Part shown: piece after piece, positions 47,651 to 59,018 of the stretch
How positions within the stretch are numbered: position 1 is the stretch's first letter
How the letters are laid out: each line of letters opens with the position of its first letter
DNA from: Kalmusia sp. IMI 367209
Taxonomy: Eukaryota > Ascomycota > Dothideomycetes > Pleosporales > Didymosphaeriaceae
Assembly: GCA_027946365.1 (NCBI GenBank)
Contig: JAPEUQ010000010.1
Span: 1,488,001-1,552,000, forward strand
DNA: 64,000 nt
Reading direction: 5' to 3'
Translations under genes and position numbers: made by a program
The notes under the pieces: generated by a model
The model's database searches: none
What the model saw: the letters and a program-made list of their open reading frames with translations, nothing else
What the model was told of the DNA's origin: nothing

Positions 47651-48427
47651 TCATACGGGCACATCACCTTCGCTCCCCCATTGCTCTCCCAACGGCCGTC
47701 CATCGGCCCCTTTTGGAGCATCACCCCATTCTGGAAAGTCGATATCCCCAATTCCTAGCTTCACAATTGCATCCCAGCCCCATGCCACAGGCTCACCATG
47801 AGTGAGCATAAATGGTTGCGTGAGTCGGCGTACACGAGCTATGTCGCAGACTTTGTATGAACGCATGGACACGACGTATGTGCCCTGCGCAAAGATGCCC
47901 GCGGGGTTGAGAGGTAGCGTTGTGCGATACATTGGAACATTTGTGCCTAAGAGAGTGTGTCGCGGCGCCAGGCCGGCATAGGCTAGGGTTGTCTCAAAGC
48001 TAAAAGGACAGCCGATCAAGAACGCAATGTGGTCGCTAGTCCACTCGTGCTCAACATTTAGGCAGTGATCTTTTACTAATCGTGAGTCTTCGTAGACCAT
48101 GTATCTGGGAGCATCATGGCGGATGTCGCAGTCTGCGAGAATGGAGTGGTGGTCTACGCCGTGTATATGCGAGCGGACCATGTTCCAGCGCCCTTTGCTA
48201 GCAGATTCAGCGATGAGCGGGCATGGTACTGGGTTTCGGGCGCAGAGTTGCCGAAAATCGTCAGCATAGCAGGAAGGAAGTATAATGAGGTTGGCTTGGA
48301 GGAATGTAGGTGCCAGACCAGATGTTTGAGCGGTCATGGAACCGCTCCTAGCGGCAAGTCGTACCTGCTGCCCTGTTGACAAAGACGTCGGACATGACTG
48401 TGGGGAGAGGATCGCGGTTGTCGACAT
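47651..48427 (-). CDS. DUF1445 / UPF0317 (YcsI-like) putative hydro-lyase
   Basis: Single exon of 258 residues from the ATG at 48427 (MSTTAILSPQSC). Family blocks are present in order: TGQQVRLAARSGSMTAQTSG, APTFLQANLIILP, YADDFRQLCARNPVPCPL, PRYMVYEDS, DHIAFLIGCPFSFETTLAYA, GTNVPMYRTTLPLNPAG and TYVVSMRSY, ending GEQWGSEGDVPV. Related proteins usually continue with a short Phe-Trp-Gly-Cys-Gly-type tail, which is missing here, so the last ~10 residues may be lost or in an unplaced exon. B. subtilis ycsI lies among the 5-oxoprolinase (pxp) genes, and the mammalian D-glutamate cyclase DGLUCY contains this domain. Here it is divergent, 430 bp from a 5-oxoprolinase pseudogene. A role in D-glutamate/5-oxoproline metabolism is inferred from this context. 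Confidence 0.85.
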   Translation of the reverse strand: MSTTAILSPQSCPTSLSTGQQVRLAARSGSMTAQTSGLAPTFLQANLIILPSCYADDFRQLCARNPVPCPLIAESASKGRWNMVRSHIHGVDHHSILADCDIRHDAPRYMVYEDSRLVKDHCLNVEHEWTSDHIAFLIGCPFSFETTLAYAGLAPRHTLLGTNVPMYRTTLPLNPAGIFAQGTYVVSMRSYKVCDIARVRRLTQPFMLTHGEPVAWGWDAIVKLGIGDIDFPEWGDAPKGADGRPLGEQWGSEGDVPV

Positions 48428-48856
48428 TGTGCCTCGTTTCGTAAGGCAAGAGACTTGCAAGGACAACAGCTGGAGACTTAGCCATTGTGTTCGCGCCCTC
48501 TCAATGTAGCTTGGGTAGTGTTAGGTGTCTTGTGTCGTTGACGGACTTCCGCCTCCGCGAGTCATGCACGTGCAGTGTTATCGATACTAGTAAGCTGTCT
48601 GCAATTGCAGCGCTTGTCGATAAGCTATCCCAGCTTTCGTGTACCACCGCTTCATGACGAACATCCACCTCCTTTACTTGCAAACATGTTTTCGCTACGT
48701 CATGGTCACCCTATGGGCCGATGGGTATCATGCTATACCCTTTTCAAATGCCTCTGCATTTTTGGGATCTATCCAGCTACTTTCATGTCTTCTACTCCTT
48801 CTTCAAAAAAATCCTACATTCTGCCTCCCCATTAATTGCATCTCGAATTCATCGTT
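48428..48856. promoter_or_regulatory. shared divergent promoter, DUF1445/5-oxoprolinase
   Basis: 430 bp between the two divergent starts. The arrangement suggests co-regulation. I see no Zn2Cys6 target such as CGG-Nx-CCG that I would defend. Confidence 0.45.
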
Positions 48857-51800
48857 ATGCCGGACCTGTATTACAAAATGGTGCCAAACAAGATTCAAGT
48901 CTCCATTGACAGAGGTGGCACCTTCACCGATATACACGCTTCAGTCCCAGGCCGCGAAGACATCATCCTGAAGCTCTTGTCTGTAGATCCGACCAACTGT
49001 AACGACGCACCCATCGAAGGCATTCGTCGTATTCTCGAGATGATTACGGAACGGCCTCATCCCCGAGGGAAACCACTGGAACCTGGTATGATTGAGCGGA
49101 TTCGAACGGGGGCGACAGTTGATACCAACGCCCTTTTGGAACGCAAGGGTGCTGGCTCCGCCTTATGCATCACGAAGTGCTTCAAAGACCTCTTGCGAAT
49201 CGGTGCACAATCTCGTCCCAACATATTCGATCTCACCGTTGCGTGGACTGGGTTGCTCTACGAGGCTGCGGTCGTGGTTGACGAACGCGTAACGATTGAG
49301 ACCTTTACCGAAGATGCTAGACGCAAGAAGGCCATAAACATCTCACCAGATCATGCGCTTCGGTCTGGTGCTACGGGCGAGCCGGTGCGCGTGCTAAAGG
49401 TATTAGATATAGCTGCGGTGAAGAATGGCTTACAGCGAATATGGCACGAGGGGTATCGTTCACTATCTATCGTACTGATACACTCATACCTATTCCCAGA
49501 CTACGAGACGATGATTGGAGAGACAGTACGCGCAATGGGTTTCGCTGTTGTTCTATCATCCATCCTGCAGCCCATGATGAAGGCAGTTATGGCATATCGG
49601 CGACCGCAGACGCATATCTGACCCCTGTGGTGAAAGATTATATCGATTCCGTTTCGGCCAACTTTGATGGAGGCCTTGGGGCCACCGGAAAACGCTGTGA
49701 GTTCATGCAGTCCGATGGAGGATTGGTGGACTACAGAGGATTTGGTGGCTTGCGGAGCATTCCATCTGGCCCAGCTGGTGGTATGGTGGGCTACGCTCAG
49801 ACTATATATGATACAACAGAGAAGAAGCCAGTTATTGGGTTTGATATGGGAGGGACATCTACCGATGTTTTTCGATATGCAGGAATGTATGACCGTGTGT
49901 TTGAGACAATAAGTGCTTGAATATCAATATAGTCCCCTCAGCTTGACATTAGCACGTAAGATGCTCAATGTCTTTCATTCGTCGCATGCATATCTTGATA
50001 GTGTTGCGGCGGGCGGTGGCTCGATGCTGTTCTGGATAAATGAATTTTTTGTCGTTGGGCCAGAGTCTGCTGGTGCGCACCTAGGCCCAGCATGCTATCG
50101 GAAAGGCGGGCCATTGACGATAACCGATGCTACCCTCTTTCTAGGAAAAATCAATCCAGAACATTTTCCGAAGATATTTGTTCCAAGTGAACATGAGCCT
50201 CTCGGTAGCGATATCGTGGCGCAAAAGTTCGGCAAGCTTACGGAGACCATCAATCGTGACAATCAGCATGAGCAACGCCCCCGACTAACTCCAGAGGAGG
50301 TCGCTTGGGGTTTCTTGAAGGTGGCTGATGAGGTCATGGCTCGTCCTATTTGGTGCCTGACAGAAGCGCGGGGCTACGATACGTCTGGTCACATGATGGC
50401 GTGCTTTGGACGTGCTGGCGGACAACATGCTTGTTCTTTGGCCATGCCTCTATCCATATCCCGCGTCATTATTCACAATTGTGTGCCTATACTCTCAGCA
50501 TATGGCTTTTCTCTCGCTGATGTAGTTCACGAGGTGTAGCGACCTAGTGCCATGGAGTATTGCGATTCGAACTTTGCCCAGATCCGAGACGCGCTCGAAT
50601 CCATGAAGACGAAAACTGAAGATCAATTACTGGGTCAAGGGATGCTAGAGGCGCAAATCAAAAACGAGGTGTATCTCAATATACGTTATCAGGGATCAAG
50701 CACTTCTTTATTGATTCTCCAACAGCCGGATACTGGTGTTGGAAACTTTACCAGTCTATTCTGGATGCGGCACTTTCGAGACTTTGGGTTCACATTTCCA
50801 GAGAAGAAATCTTGATCAACGACTTTAGAGTTCGCGGCGTTGCATCAGAACTATCTCGAAAACACAGAAGAGTCCCTACGAGCAGATGCAAATGGCGATG
50901 CAGAACAGCATCCCGGCACTAAACCTACATGACACAACCACTATCTGTTTTGACGTCACTCGAGGGCGTAACAAAGTGCCCATCTTCATTCTCAACGAGT
51001 TGCACACGGATAATGTGATCCACCGACCTGCGCAAATTGTTGACAAGACTCTCACCATTCTTGTGCCCCTACACAGTGTCGCTACTATACTGGAAACCTG
51101 CGTTGTTATCGATCTGAAGTCGCCAGACCAGCTTGTAGCAGCTGGAAATCAAGGACAGTAAATCAATCTCATTCAGCTGTTCATCCATGGCCATTGATTC
51201 ATGTCTATCGCTGAGTAGATGGGTCGAACTTTATAGAAGACTGCCGTTTCGACTAATATTTAGGAACGGATTTTTCGTGTGCGCTGTTTTCTCCAGATGG
51301 AGGTCTGGTAGCCAACGCACCACACGTTCCCGTACATCTTGGCTCGATGCAGTTTGCGGTCAAGTATCAACATGGTTATTGGAGTGGGAATCTACATGAC
51401 GGTGATGTCCTGGTTACTAATCACCCTTCCTGTGGAGGTACTCATCTCCCAGACGTGACAGGGATTACGCCTGTTTTCCAAAAGAATGAAATCGTCTTTG
51501 ACGTGACTTCACGGGGCCATCGCGCAGATATTGGGGGCAGGCTTCCAGGTTCTATGCCACCGAATTCGAAATACCTTAGCGAAGAAGGGGCTGCTATCGA
51601 AGCGTAAAAGTTGGTGGAGAATGGAATATTGAAAGAGGAGGGAATGACACAGCAACTGTTTCATGAGCCAGCAAAGCACGCTGGCTTTTCGGGAACCCGA
51701 TGTCTAGAAGACAATCTATCTGATCTGGCGGTACAGATAGCCGCAAACAACAATGGTATACACCTCATCAAGGCTCTAACCGGAGAATCCACGCTCCAGG

Positions 51801-52818
51801 AAGCTCAGAAGTACATTTAAGCAATCCAGGAGACGGCGGAAACTGCCGTTCGAAATCTACTGAAGCTATTTCATGCTGAGGGAAACTAACTGAAAGCAAT
51901 TGATTATATGGATGATGGGACGCCTATCGCGCTCATCATATCTATTAATGGCCCCATCGGGTCTGCCAAGTTTGCACAGGCCCGCAAGTATATGCAAATA
52001 TGAATGCACCTGTCGCGATTACACAGTCAGCCATTGTATACTGTCTTCGTTCCCTCGTCGCTTCAGGTAATCATGCCCCATCAACATGCACATCAAACAT
52101 ACGCTGATTTTGTTTTCACCTCTCTACAAACATCCCCCTAAATCAGGGCTGTCTCAAACCCATTACCATTAAGATACCACCGCATTCACTGCTTGCACCC
52201 GCGAAGGAAACGAGCGTCGTGGGTGGCAACGTGCTAATCCTGCGACGCATCACAGACGTGGTACTCAAGGCTTTTGGTGCCTGCGCCGACTCACAAGGCT
52301 GTATGAACAATCTAACCTTCGGGATGGGCGATAAGAATACCGATGGTAAACTTATCGCCGGCTTTGGGTACTACGAGACAATAGGCGGTGGTGCAGGTGT
52401 TGGTCCGACGTGGGATGGGCAAAGCGGCGTCCACACACATGACTAACACGCTTATCATTGACCCAGAAGTCTTCTAAAAACACTACCCTTGTAATTTACG
52501 TGATTCTAGCATTCGAGATGGATCTGGGGGCGCAGGGCTCAGGCGTGGTGGTGACGACATCGTCCGCAATATTGAGTTTACAGAGGAAGTCTAGGTTTCA
52601 ATTGACTCAGAGCAAAGAAGTAGGGCGCCGGCAGGGGCGAATGAGGGAAAGGACGGCGCTATGGGAGTGAACCTATGGGTTCAGAAAGATGAGAGCACTG
52701 GTAGAGAGAGAGAGTGACAAGCTTGGGAGGAAAGACTTCAATTAGGGTAAAGGGCGGCGATAGGACTGTAATAAAAACGCCTGTGGCGGTGGGTGGGGGA
52801 GGCCAGTCGAGGAAGTAG
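48857..52818 (+). pseudogene. 5-oxoprolinase (OPLAH / hydantoinase A-B fusion), degenerate
   Basis: Full-length in outline, about 4 kb and 1,270 codons, but broken many times. Readable pieces: hydantoinase-N (VSIDRGGTFTDIHA), hydantoinase-A (GFDMGGTSTDVF, SVAAGGGSMLFW, GPACYRKGGPLTITDA), and hydantoinase-B ([46 protein letters not shown], then [17 protein letters not shown] near 52370-52420). 5-Oxoprolinase opens 5-oxoproline to glutamate with ATP. In-frame stops that fit C-to-T change of Gln or Arg codons occur at 50537, 51195, 51216, 51234 and 52592. Frameshifts occur near 49580, 49920, 50800 and 51270, among others. Without repair no complete enzyme can be made. It ends 40 bp from the convergent membrane-protein stop. 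Confidence 0.9.
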
Positions 52819-52857
52819 TTATGTAAATGGTAGATAATACATACGCCCAGCCTATCT

Positions 52858-54221
52858 CTACCGAGCACTTTCGCCACCCGCATACACGTGCTCCCCGTAT
52901 CCTTGATACCCCTCATAGGTCTCACCTGCTGGTATAGCATTATATGTAGATGTATTCTCCCAGTGTGCTGGCATACCAGTGGCTTGTTGATGAAATGGGA
53001 AGCTATTTGTGTGTTGCACAGCTGGCGGGCTGGTCGCGGACTCTGGTGTTGCTTTGCTGCGGCGAGGGTACCACCATGCCAATGCGGTCATAATAACGGT
53101 GGGGAGGCCTATGCCGAGCCCTACCCCGAGGGCTATGCTGTCGGAGCGCGAGAGAGTGCTTGAGGAGGCTCCGGGCGTGGGAGTCGTTGATGGAGGAGAC
53201 GATTGGTTGCCTGGCGAAGGAGTGACAGAGGAATCGACTGATGATCCAACCGATGCGTGGTCTGTCAAGGCGGATGTTGGATTGGACAGTCCCGTGACGG
53301 ATGATTCGGTTGAAGGATGATTTGTCAAGGTGGATCTTTGAGAGGTCGTTCTGGATGGTGTGCCTAAAGAACCGGACGTCTTGTGCGAGAGAGAATCGGT
53401 AGATGTTGTAACCCAGTCCGAGAACGGGGTATATCGAGACACAAAATCTAGTACTACGTGTGACCATTCCGAATTAGCAAACCCATCTTCACGTCGTGTA
53501 TACGTGCCGATGAATCGAGATGGTTATCTGATACCTTTAGCATCCGCAGGCAATATCCGATACACACTCGAAAACTTGTCCCTCCCGAACATGCCCGCAA
53601 CATTACAATGTAAGTTTGTATACAGTGCCGTTTTGCTTGGGGGATCTTCGCTCGCGTAGTTATCGTATACAAGATTGAATTGGCATACACCAGGCTCCGG
53701 TAGCAGAGACATAGTACTATTCGCATATGAGCAATAGTAACATTCTACAACGGATGGATCTTAGGAATCCATTGGCCTACACACCATTTATGAAAGTATG
53801 ACGAGCCATCCGGTATGATCGTCGCATACGCAGTTCCGTCGCTGCAGTCGGTTGTAATGTAGCATTGCGACGACGCGGTCCCACAACAATGCACTTTGTT
53901 GCCGATCGTGGTCAATGTCTCGTCTGATGTTGCGCATAGTGAGGGTGTGACTGCCTCAATGTCAGTGTCACGATATGGGTGCGAAGTTTACAAGTGCTCA
54001 CAAGTGTAATCGCTGCCATACTCGTACCCGAATAACGCAGGATCCCCTTCATATGGTAAGTCTCGTGGGCGTAACCTCGCCGCGGAGGTGATGGATGCGC
54101 GACTGGGCGCATCTGACGAGGCTGTGGCAACGCATGAGAGAACAAGAAGCGCGCATCGTGCTAGCAGCGCACGAAGCTTCAGTCGAGATCGCGAGTGCGA
54201 GCGCATGAGCACACTGCCCAT
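52858..54221 (-). CDS. Ser/Thr-rich single-pass membrane (cell-surface) protein, one 1-nt frameshift
   Basis: Exons 54002-54221, 53535-53950 and 52858-53447, about 408 residues. The start MGSVLMRSHSRSRLKL leads into a hydrophobic signal (LLARCALLVLSCVATA). A Cys-rich extracellular part follows (FTPSLCATSDETL, VHCCGTASSQCYITTDCSDG, VECYYCSYANSTMS). Then come a Ser/Thr/Pro-rich stalk, one membrane helix (SIALGVGLGIGLPTVIMTALAWWY) and a cytosolic tail with several Tyr. The layout resembles fungal wall-sensor or adhesion-type proteins, but I do not recognise a family. Exon 2 is one base short: between WIPK and DPSVVE, at the AA doublet near 53761, the frame slips. No canonical intron explains it. 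Confidence 0.7.
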
Positions 54222-57200
54222 AGCGTTCTCTCAACGCTGTTAGGGATGACTTTGGGTTTGTATGGAGAACAGTGTCAAGTCGCGTTCAGCCCAACTCTTC
54301 GTATATGAATACGAAGGTTACACTACCTACAGGCTCGTATTCGTTGCGCCACAGCTGAGGGCTCGTGTTAGCTTTGGGGGCCAGGCGCTATCCCAAGATC
54401 TATGATAGGGCTTGCTGTTGAGGTCTGGAGGGCTGAAATCGAGCTGATTTGACTTGCTCTACATGTCGATCTAGTTTTGAAATTCGTCTGTTCACTTTTT
54501 TTCAACACGAGACTTTTGCGGCTATAGATGATACTCAAAACATCTCCACGACTAACTGATAACCTTTATCTTACATCCAAATTATTCCGTAACCCCTGTT
54601 GCTTCCATTCTTGCTAAATGTATGTGCGACAAGTGAAGAGATAGACGGCATGTCTTAAAAGAAAATAGACGGTAAAAAGCCTGTTTTGTACCGTGGTTCC
54701 TGTAGGACACCTAATTTTACAATAACCGTGAGCGATTCTGCTCAATCCTCGAAACACAGTTGAAAGATACCCTCTTCGCATGCATAACGTGGTGTTTTTA
54801 CCTACCCATGCTATATTCGATGCTTATTGCGCTATCATGCTTGTATCGCTGTGGAAATTCGTATCGACATCAAAAATGTAGTATAGACATCGAAATTGAC
54901 ATTGACATCAATGAACATTGACATTACGACAGCGCCGAAGTGCTAGTACCAATAGTACAGCTGACTCAGTAGATAGCTTGCGGCGATGCGCCGCAACTGT
55001 GGCTGGCAAGTTGGACATAGGAGGCGCGGGTGGCTTTAGAAGTAGTGTCGGTAAGTGCAAGCTCTCCTAAACGATGGCGTACATGTGGAGGAGGAGACTT
55101 CGTGTTTGTTGAGTGAAAGAATCCGATAATATGCGTTGTTAAGACAATGTTGAGAGCTCTTATAGGAAGAAATGTTGTACCAAAGTCCTCCAAGGGGTTT
55201 TTTAACGGTGAGGAGGGTTTTGGAAATTGCAGCGGTGATAAAAAAGAGAGCGACAATAGGTGCGAATGTTTTGAAATAGGAATTGAATTCTTCTAGTCGA
55301 AACCGATCGTTATGATTCTTCGTATGCGACTAGTATGATTATACACTGTATTGACTATTTACTTTTTCTTTGTGTTTCATTCCTTCTGAAAATAAATCCT
55401 ATACATGCATGTTGCTACTAAGCATAAGCCCGACTACACCCCGGTAGATTATAAGTCTTCAATTACAATAGACGAACAAAATAGGCAGGATAGGCCTACA
55501 CGGGGAAGATTGACAGTCCATAAGATGGTTTCGCTATGCTAAAAGCGCTCTTGGCATTCTGCGTTGCTTCCTTGCAGCTTGTTTCCAAATATCATGGTCT
55601 CGTACTTGTGTTCCTTATCTGAAAAATCACCCGAGCTTTGCGTGACCGCAATATAGGTCCAAAGAAATAAGAGGCTGATGTCGTACATAGCGTTTGCTGT
55701 CAACGTAGCATGAACATCGAAGACATATCCGGACATGCGGTTGAACAGCAAAACGTATGATCCCCACGATCATGGTGGAGACGGCGATGCAGAAATTATA
55801 TTTAGTTGAATTGTGTAGATTTTTAGCATGTGAAAGAATATAGTAATACGTATTTCATTCCATATTAAGGTATTGGCAGTGGCTCCCGATAGTCGGTATA
55901 GCAATATAACCTTGGCCATAGTTCGGAGTTCCGTTCCCCTTTCCCTCCAATTCGCCATGGTGACGTACGGGTACATGCGGGTATGCGCAGACAAAGAGAG
56001 TCGGAAGCATCATGGCTTGGGCAAATACAAGTGTCGTGGCGACAAAGAGAGATGATGTAATCGAGTCATTTGCATTATATTATGTGACAACGTGAAAGGA
56101 GATGATAACGCAGGCGTCAGGCATATATGACGCGCTTGAAAGTCCGCAAAAGGGTGCGGGTGGCTCTGTACGTTGTATAGAAAGGAACGAACGCAAATTT
56201 GCGCAATGGCTCGCGTGTAGGTCCGTTCAGAGATGCTGTGGATCAATGTTCCAATAAATACAATCTCCTTTGCAGACTTCTAGGCACGATCCGGCTATCA
56301 GCCCAACATGAGCAAACAGATGCACAGCTCCAGTCATCCCGCCTTGCATACTTGTTTTTTTTGAGTGACTTATCGCCATCGCATTTGCGTATTCCTATGA
56401 GAACAAACTCACCTTATGAGAACACACTAAGTGTCTATTCCATCGTTGTACTAATGACAATGGCAGCTATTACAGGATGATGTGCGAATCAATTCTCACG
56501 CCGTAAGTCATCCTCGTCCTGTCATGTACACCTTTATGCCGTTCCGCATGGGTGACCAAGATGACGCTAACATCGATTGGTCAAAAACGGAGAATCCCCG
56601 TTCATATGATATTTTTCACTAGAAAGCGATGCACCGTATCATAAACGGCGCTTTGTAGAATTGGTTGAATGTCGAGAAACATGATTGCTACATGCCGAGA
56701 CTATATCAATGAGTACGCGCGACAGCAACAAGACCTTTGTTCGACATCGGAAGGTGCTGCTGGCGGAGAATGCGCCGATGGAAAGATAAGACTGTAAGTT
56801 GACAGGCGGCCTGGCTCGGCTGCACGGGGGTCGACACAATCCTCAACCTAATCGTACGAGGGGAGAAATTCGTTGTTAAAAATCACGATGCCAAGTATGG
56901 GAAGATTGCAATTGTCGCATATATGCTCATCCAGCGCTTGGCGTCATAATGCTTCGCTACACTATGACTAGTGTCATTTAGAGGTGAGGACGGGGCTCCT
57001 TTCAGCACAAATTTCAGTCATATATGCATGAGGCAAGACGCCAGGGTCAATTATCATTAGTGGCGCTAGGGCATGCACACGCGCGGCATGTGGTTTGTGC
57101 GCAAACCGGATAGCACCATGGCAAGTGGATTGATCCAGCTTATCGACCAATCTCTGGCTATAATTAATGAATGCTGTATTCTAAATACACAGTCCGGTGT

Positions 57201-57397
57201 GTATTGTAAGAGAGACCTCAAACATGCTTCTAGGATGCTCATCCGCGACTCTCCAGGTCGCTCTCCCCTTATGTAACCATTTAACAGTCGACATCTTCGA
57301 AGCACCTTGTCGAGATTATGCGGGCGCTAAGGTGATTCCCGAAAGACGGGAAAGGAGCGAGCATCAACCTGAACGTCGTCCGTAAATAGCACCAGCA
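54222..57397. other. intergenic 3.2 kb, no gene supported
   Basis: Short frames only. Around 54861-54930 there is a cluster of GACATC/GACATT motifs. No RNA gene or domain recognised. The stretch is moderately AT-rich, but not like the tract beyond 59.1 kb. Confidence 0.5.
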
Positions 57398-57770
57398 TCA
57401 TCTAAGACCTACACCAGCAAGCGCTGCAACGACAAAACCGGCAATCCCACTGCTTGATCAGTCAGCTATCACTCAGATGAGCGCAACAAGATGATACTTA
57501 CATTTGATGTGGCACGTTTGTCGGCCGTGCTAGCCCTGGGGAAGCCGAAGCCGAAGAAGCCGAAGAAGCTGCAGCGCTCGTGGCAGATGCGGCGCTACTC
57601 ACAGTCATGTCGAAATGCGATTCGGTGGCAGTCATTTCCATGGTAGTGGTGACACCATCCATGACCATGACGGTCGTGTAAAGGACGGCGGACTGGTCGT
57701 CGTCATGACCTTCGTGGCCGGCAACTAGAGTGAGGACCAAGGTGAGAGCCAAGAGTGTGAATTGAAGCAT
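57398..57770 (-). CDS. small secreted His/Met-containing, probably GPI-anchored protein
   Basis: Exons 57502-57770 and 57398-57449 with a 52-nt intron (GTAAGT...CAG), giving 106 residues. It has a signal peptide (MLQFTLLALTLVLTLVAG), then HEGHDDDQS, then a Met-rich segment (TTVMVMDGVTTTMEMTATES). A Ser/Ala repeat region follows. The second exon supplies a hydrophobic C-terminus (IAGFVVAALAGVG) ending in Arg, typical of a GPI-anchor signal. Without the intron the protein would end at PHQM and lack this tail, so the splice is well motivated. It is divergent, 488 bp from a CTR-type copper transporter pseudogene, which suggests extracellular copper binding (inference). No family recognised. Confidence 0.72.
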
Positions 57771-58258
57771 GTTCGCTTGCGATGAATCGTGTAGACGGAA
57801 GGGTGTGCGGAAAGCAAGAAAGAGAAAGGGCGTGTTGGATGAGTATTTGATTGTCGGCGGTGGACTGGCTAATCGAAACGGGAGTCCCAATTTTGTCTGA
57901 ACACGGCAGAAGCAACCGATGTTGAGAGAGACGAGGGACGTAACCGGATGAGTATTGTTGCCGTGTCTTATTCCATGATATCATGTTGGCGGGCCCCCTG
58001 ATGCTGAGCGTCTAGCTCATAAGGGGTCACGAGGCGCTGCGAAAAGGCAGCTGAGCAAGTTTGAGCATGTATCTGATCTGACCTCACTACGATCTTGTCA
58101 TCAGCCCACACATTCCATGAACGCTCTCATCAATGCGCAGATCCGTTCGCTATAGCCTTATAGCTTACTACTTGTTACCATCTGCATTTTCGCTACGGAA
58201 TATTCTAGGCGAGGTCTCGACCCGGTTCGCCACCATCTCCTTGAACTTTCTACCATAC
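57771..58258. promoter_or_regulatory. divergent promoter, small secreted protein/CTR
   Basis: 488 bp between divergent starts. On the minus strand, CTTGCTCA at 58052-58059 differs by one base from the yeast Mac1 copper-response consensus TTTGCTCA. One weak match may be chance. Confidence 0.35.
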
Positions 58259-59018
58259 ATGGGCCATACAGACCATATGAACATGGGACATATGGAGTAC
58301 AGTGGGACAAACGTGACATCGACTTCCATGAGAATGGGTTCGAGTACTACTGGGGCAGCCATAGCGATGGGCATGATGGGCACCTTCTCAACATCCAACC
58401 AGGTAACCCTGTTCTTCTCGGACTAGACGACAGACACGCCCGCTAAATATTTCGGTACCCTCGTTTTTATCTTCTTTGTGACACTGCTGAATCGCTTTCT
58501 GGGTGCCTGGAGAAGCCAACTTGGCCACAAATGGGCCAACGACGCTGCAGCAGCAAGACAATAGCAGGAGGAACGCAGCCAATACAGAAAAGATTTCCCA
58601 CCGAACCAAGTGAATTGAGGACAACTCTGCTAAATCAGGCTGCGACCCAGGCCCGGACGAGTGGACAAGAATAGAAAGAGCACCACTTTCACCGCATCCG
58701 CCAGGAATTGACTCAGAGGCTGGCAATCTATCCGGGAAGAGAGTAACACCACGATGGATGTCTGTTTTTGGAGGCCGCTGGCGTGCGGGAAATCCGTGGC
58801 GGGCCAATATTGACATTCCGCGTGCTTTACTAGAAGGTCTGCGGGCCCTAATCGAATACCTACTGTCAGTTGAGGATCGACACAGCTTGTGCATCGCGAC
58901 TGACAACTCTCAGTATCTTGCTATAATAACATTCAACCTAGGCTTTCTCCTTATTATCATACTCGGGATTGTTGTTGGCAAGCTTCTCCTAGGTCGTTAC
59001 ATTAGTGCTACTGGCTAG
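58259..59018 (+). pseudogene. CTR-family copper transporter, inactivated by nonsense changes
   Basis: The N-terminus MGHTDHMNMGHMEY is the Met/His-rich copper-binding ectodomain, followed by GTFSTSNQVTLFFSD. The frame then reads through TAG (58424-58426, where related proteins have Trp), KYFGTLVFIFFVTLLNRFLG (first membrane helix), and TAG (58562-58564), TGA (58616-58618) and TAA (58631-58633). The C-terminal part is in frame at 58758-59018: NPWRANIDIPRALLEGLRAL, an apparent short intron ending CTCTCAG, then IITFNLGFLLIIILGIVVGK with the two last helices. CTR proteins import Cu(I) as trimers in the plasma membrane. All visible stops fit C:G-to-T:A transitions. The gene ends about 100 bp from the AT-rich tract. 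Confidence 0.85.
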
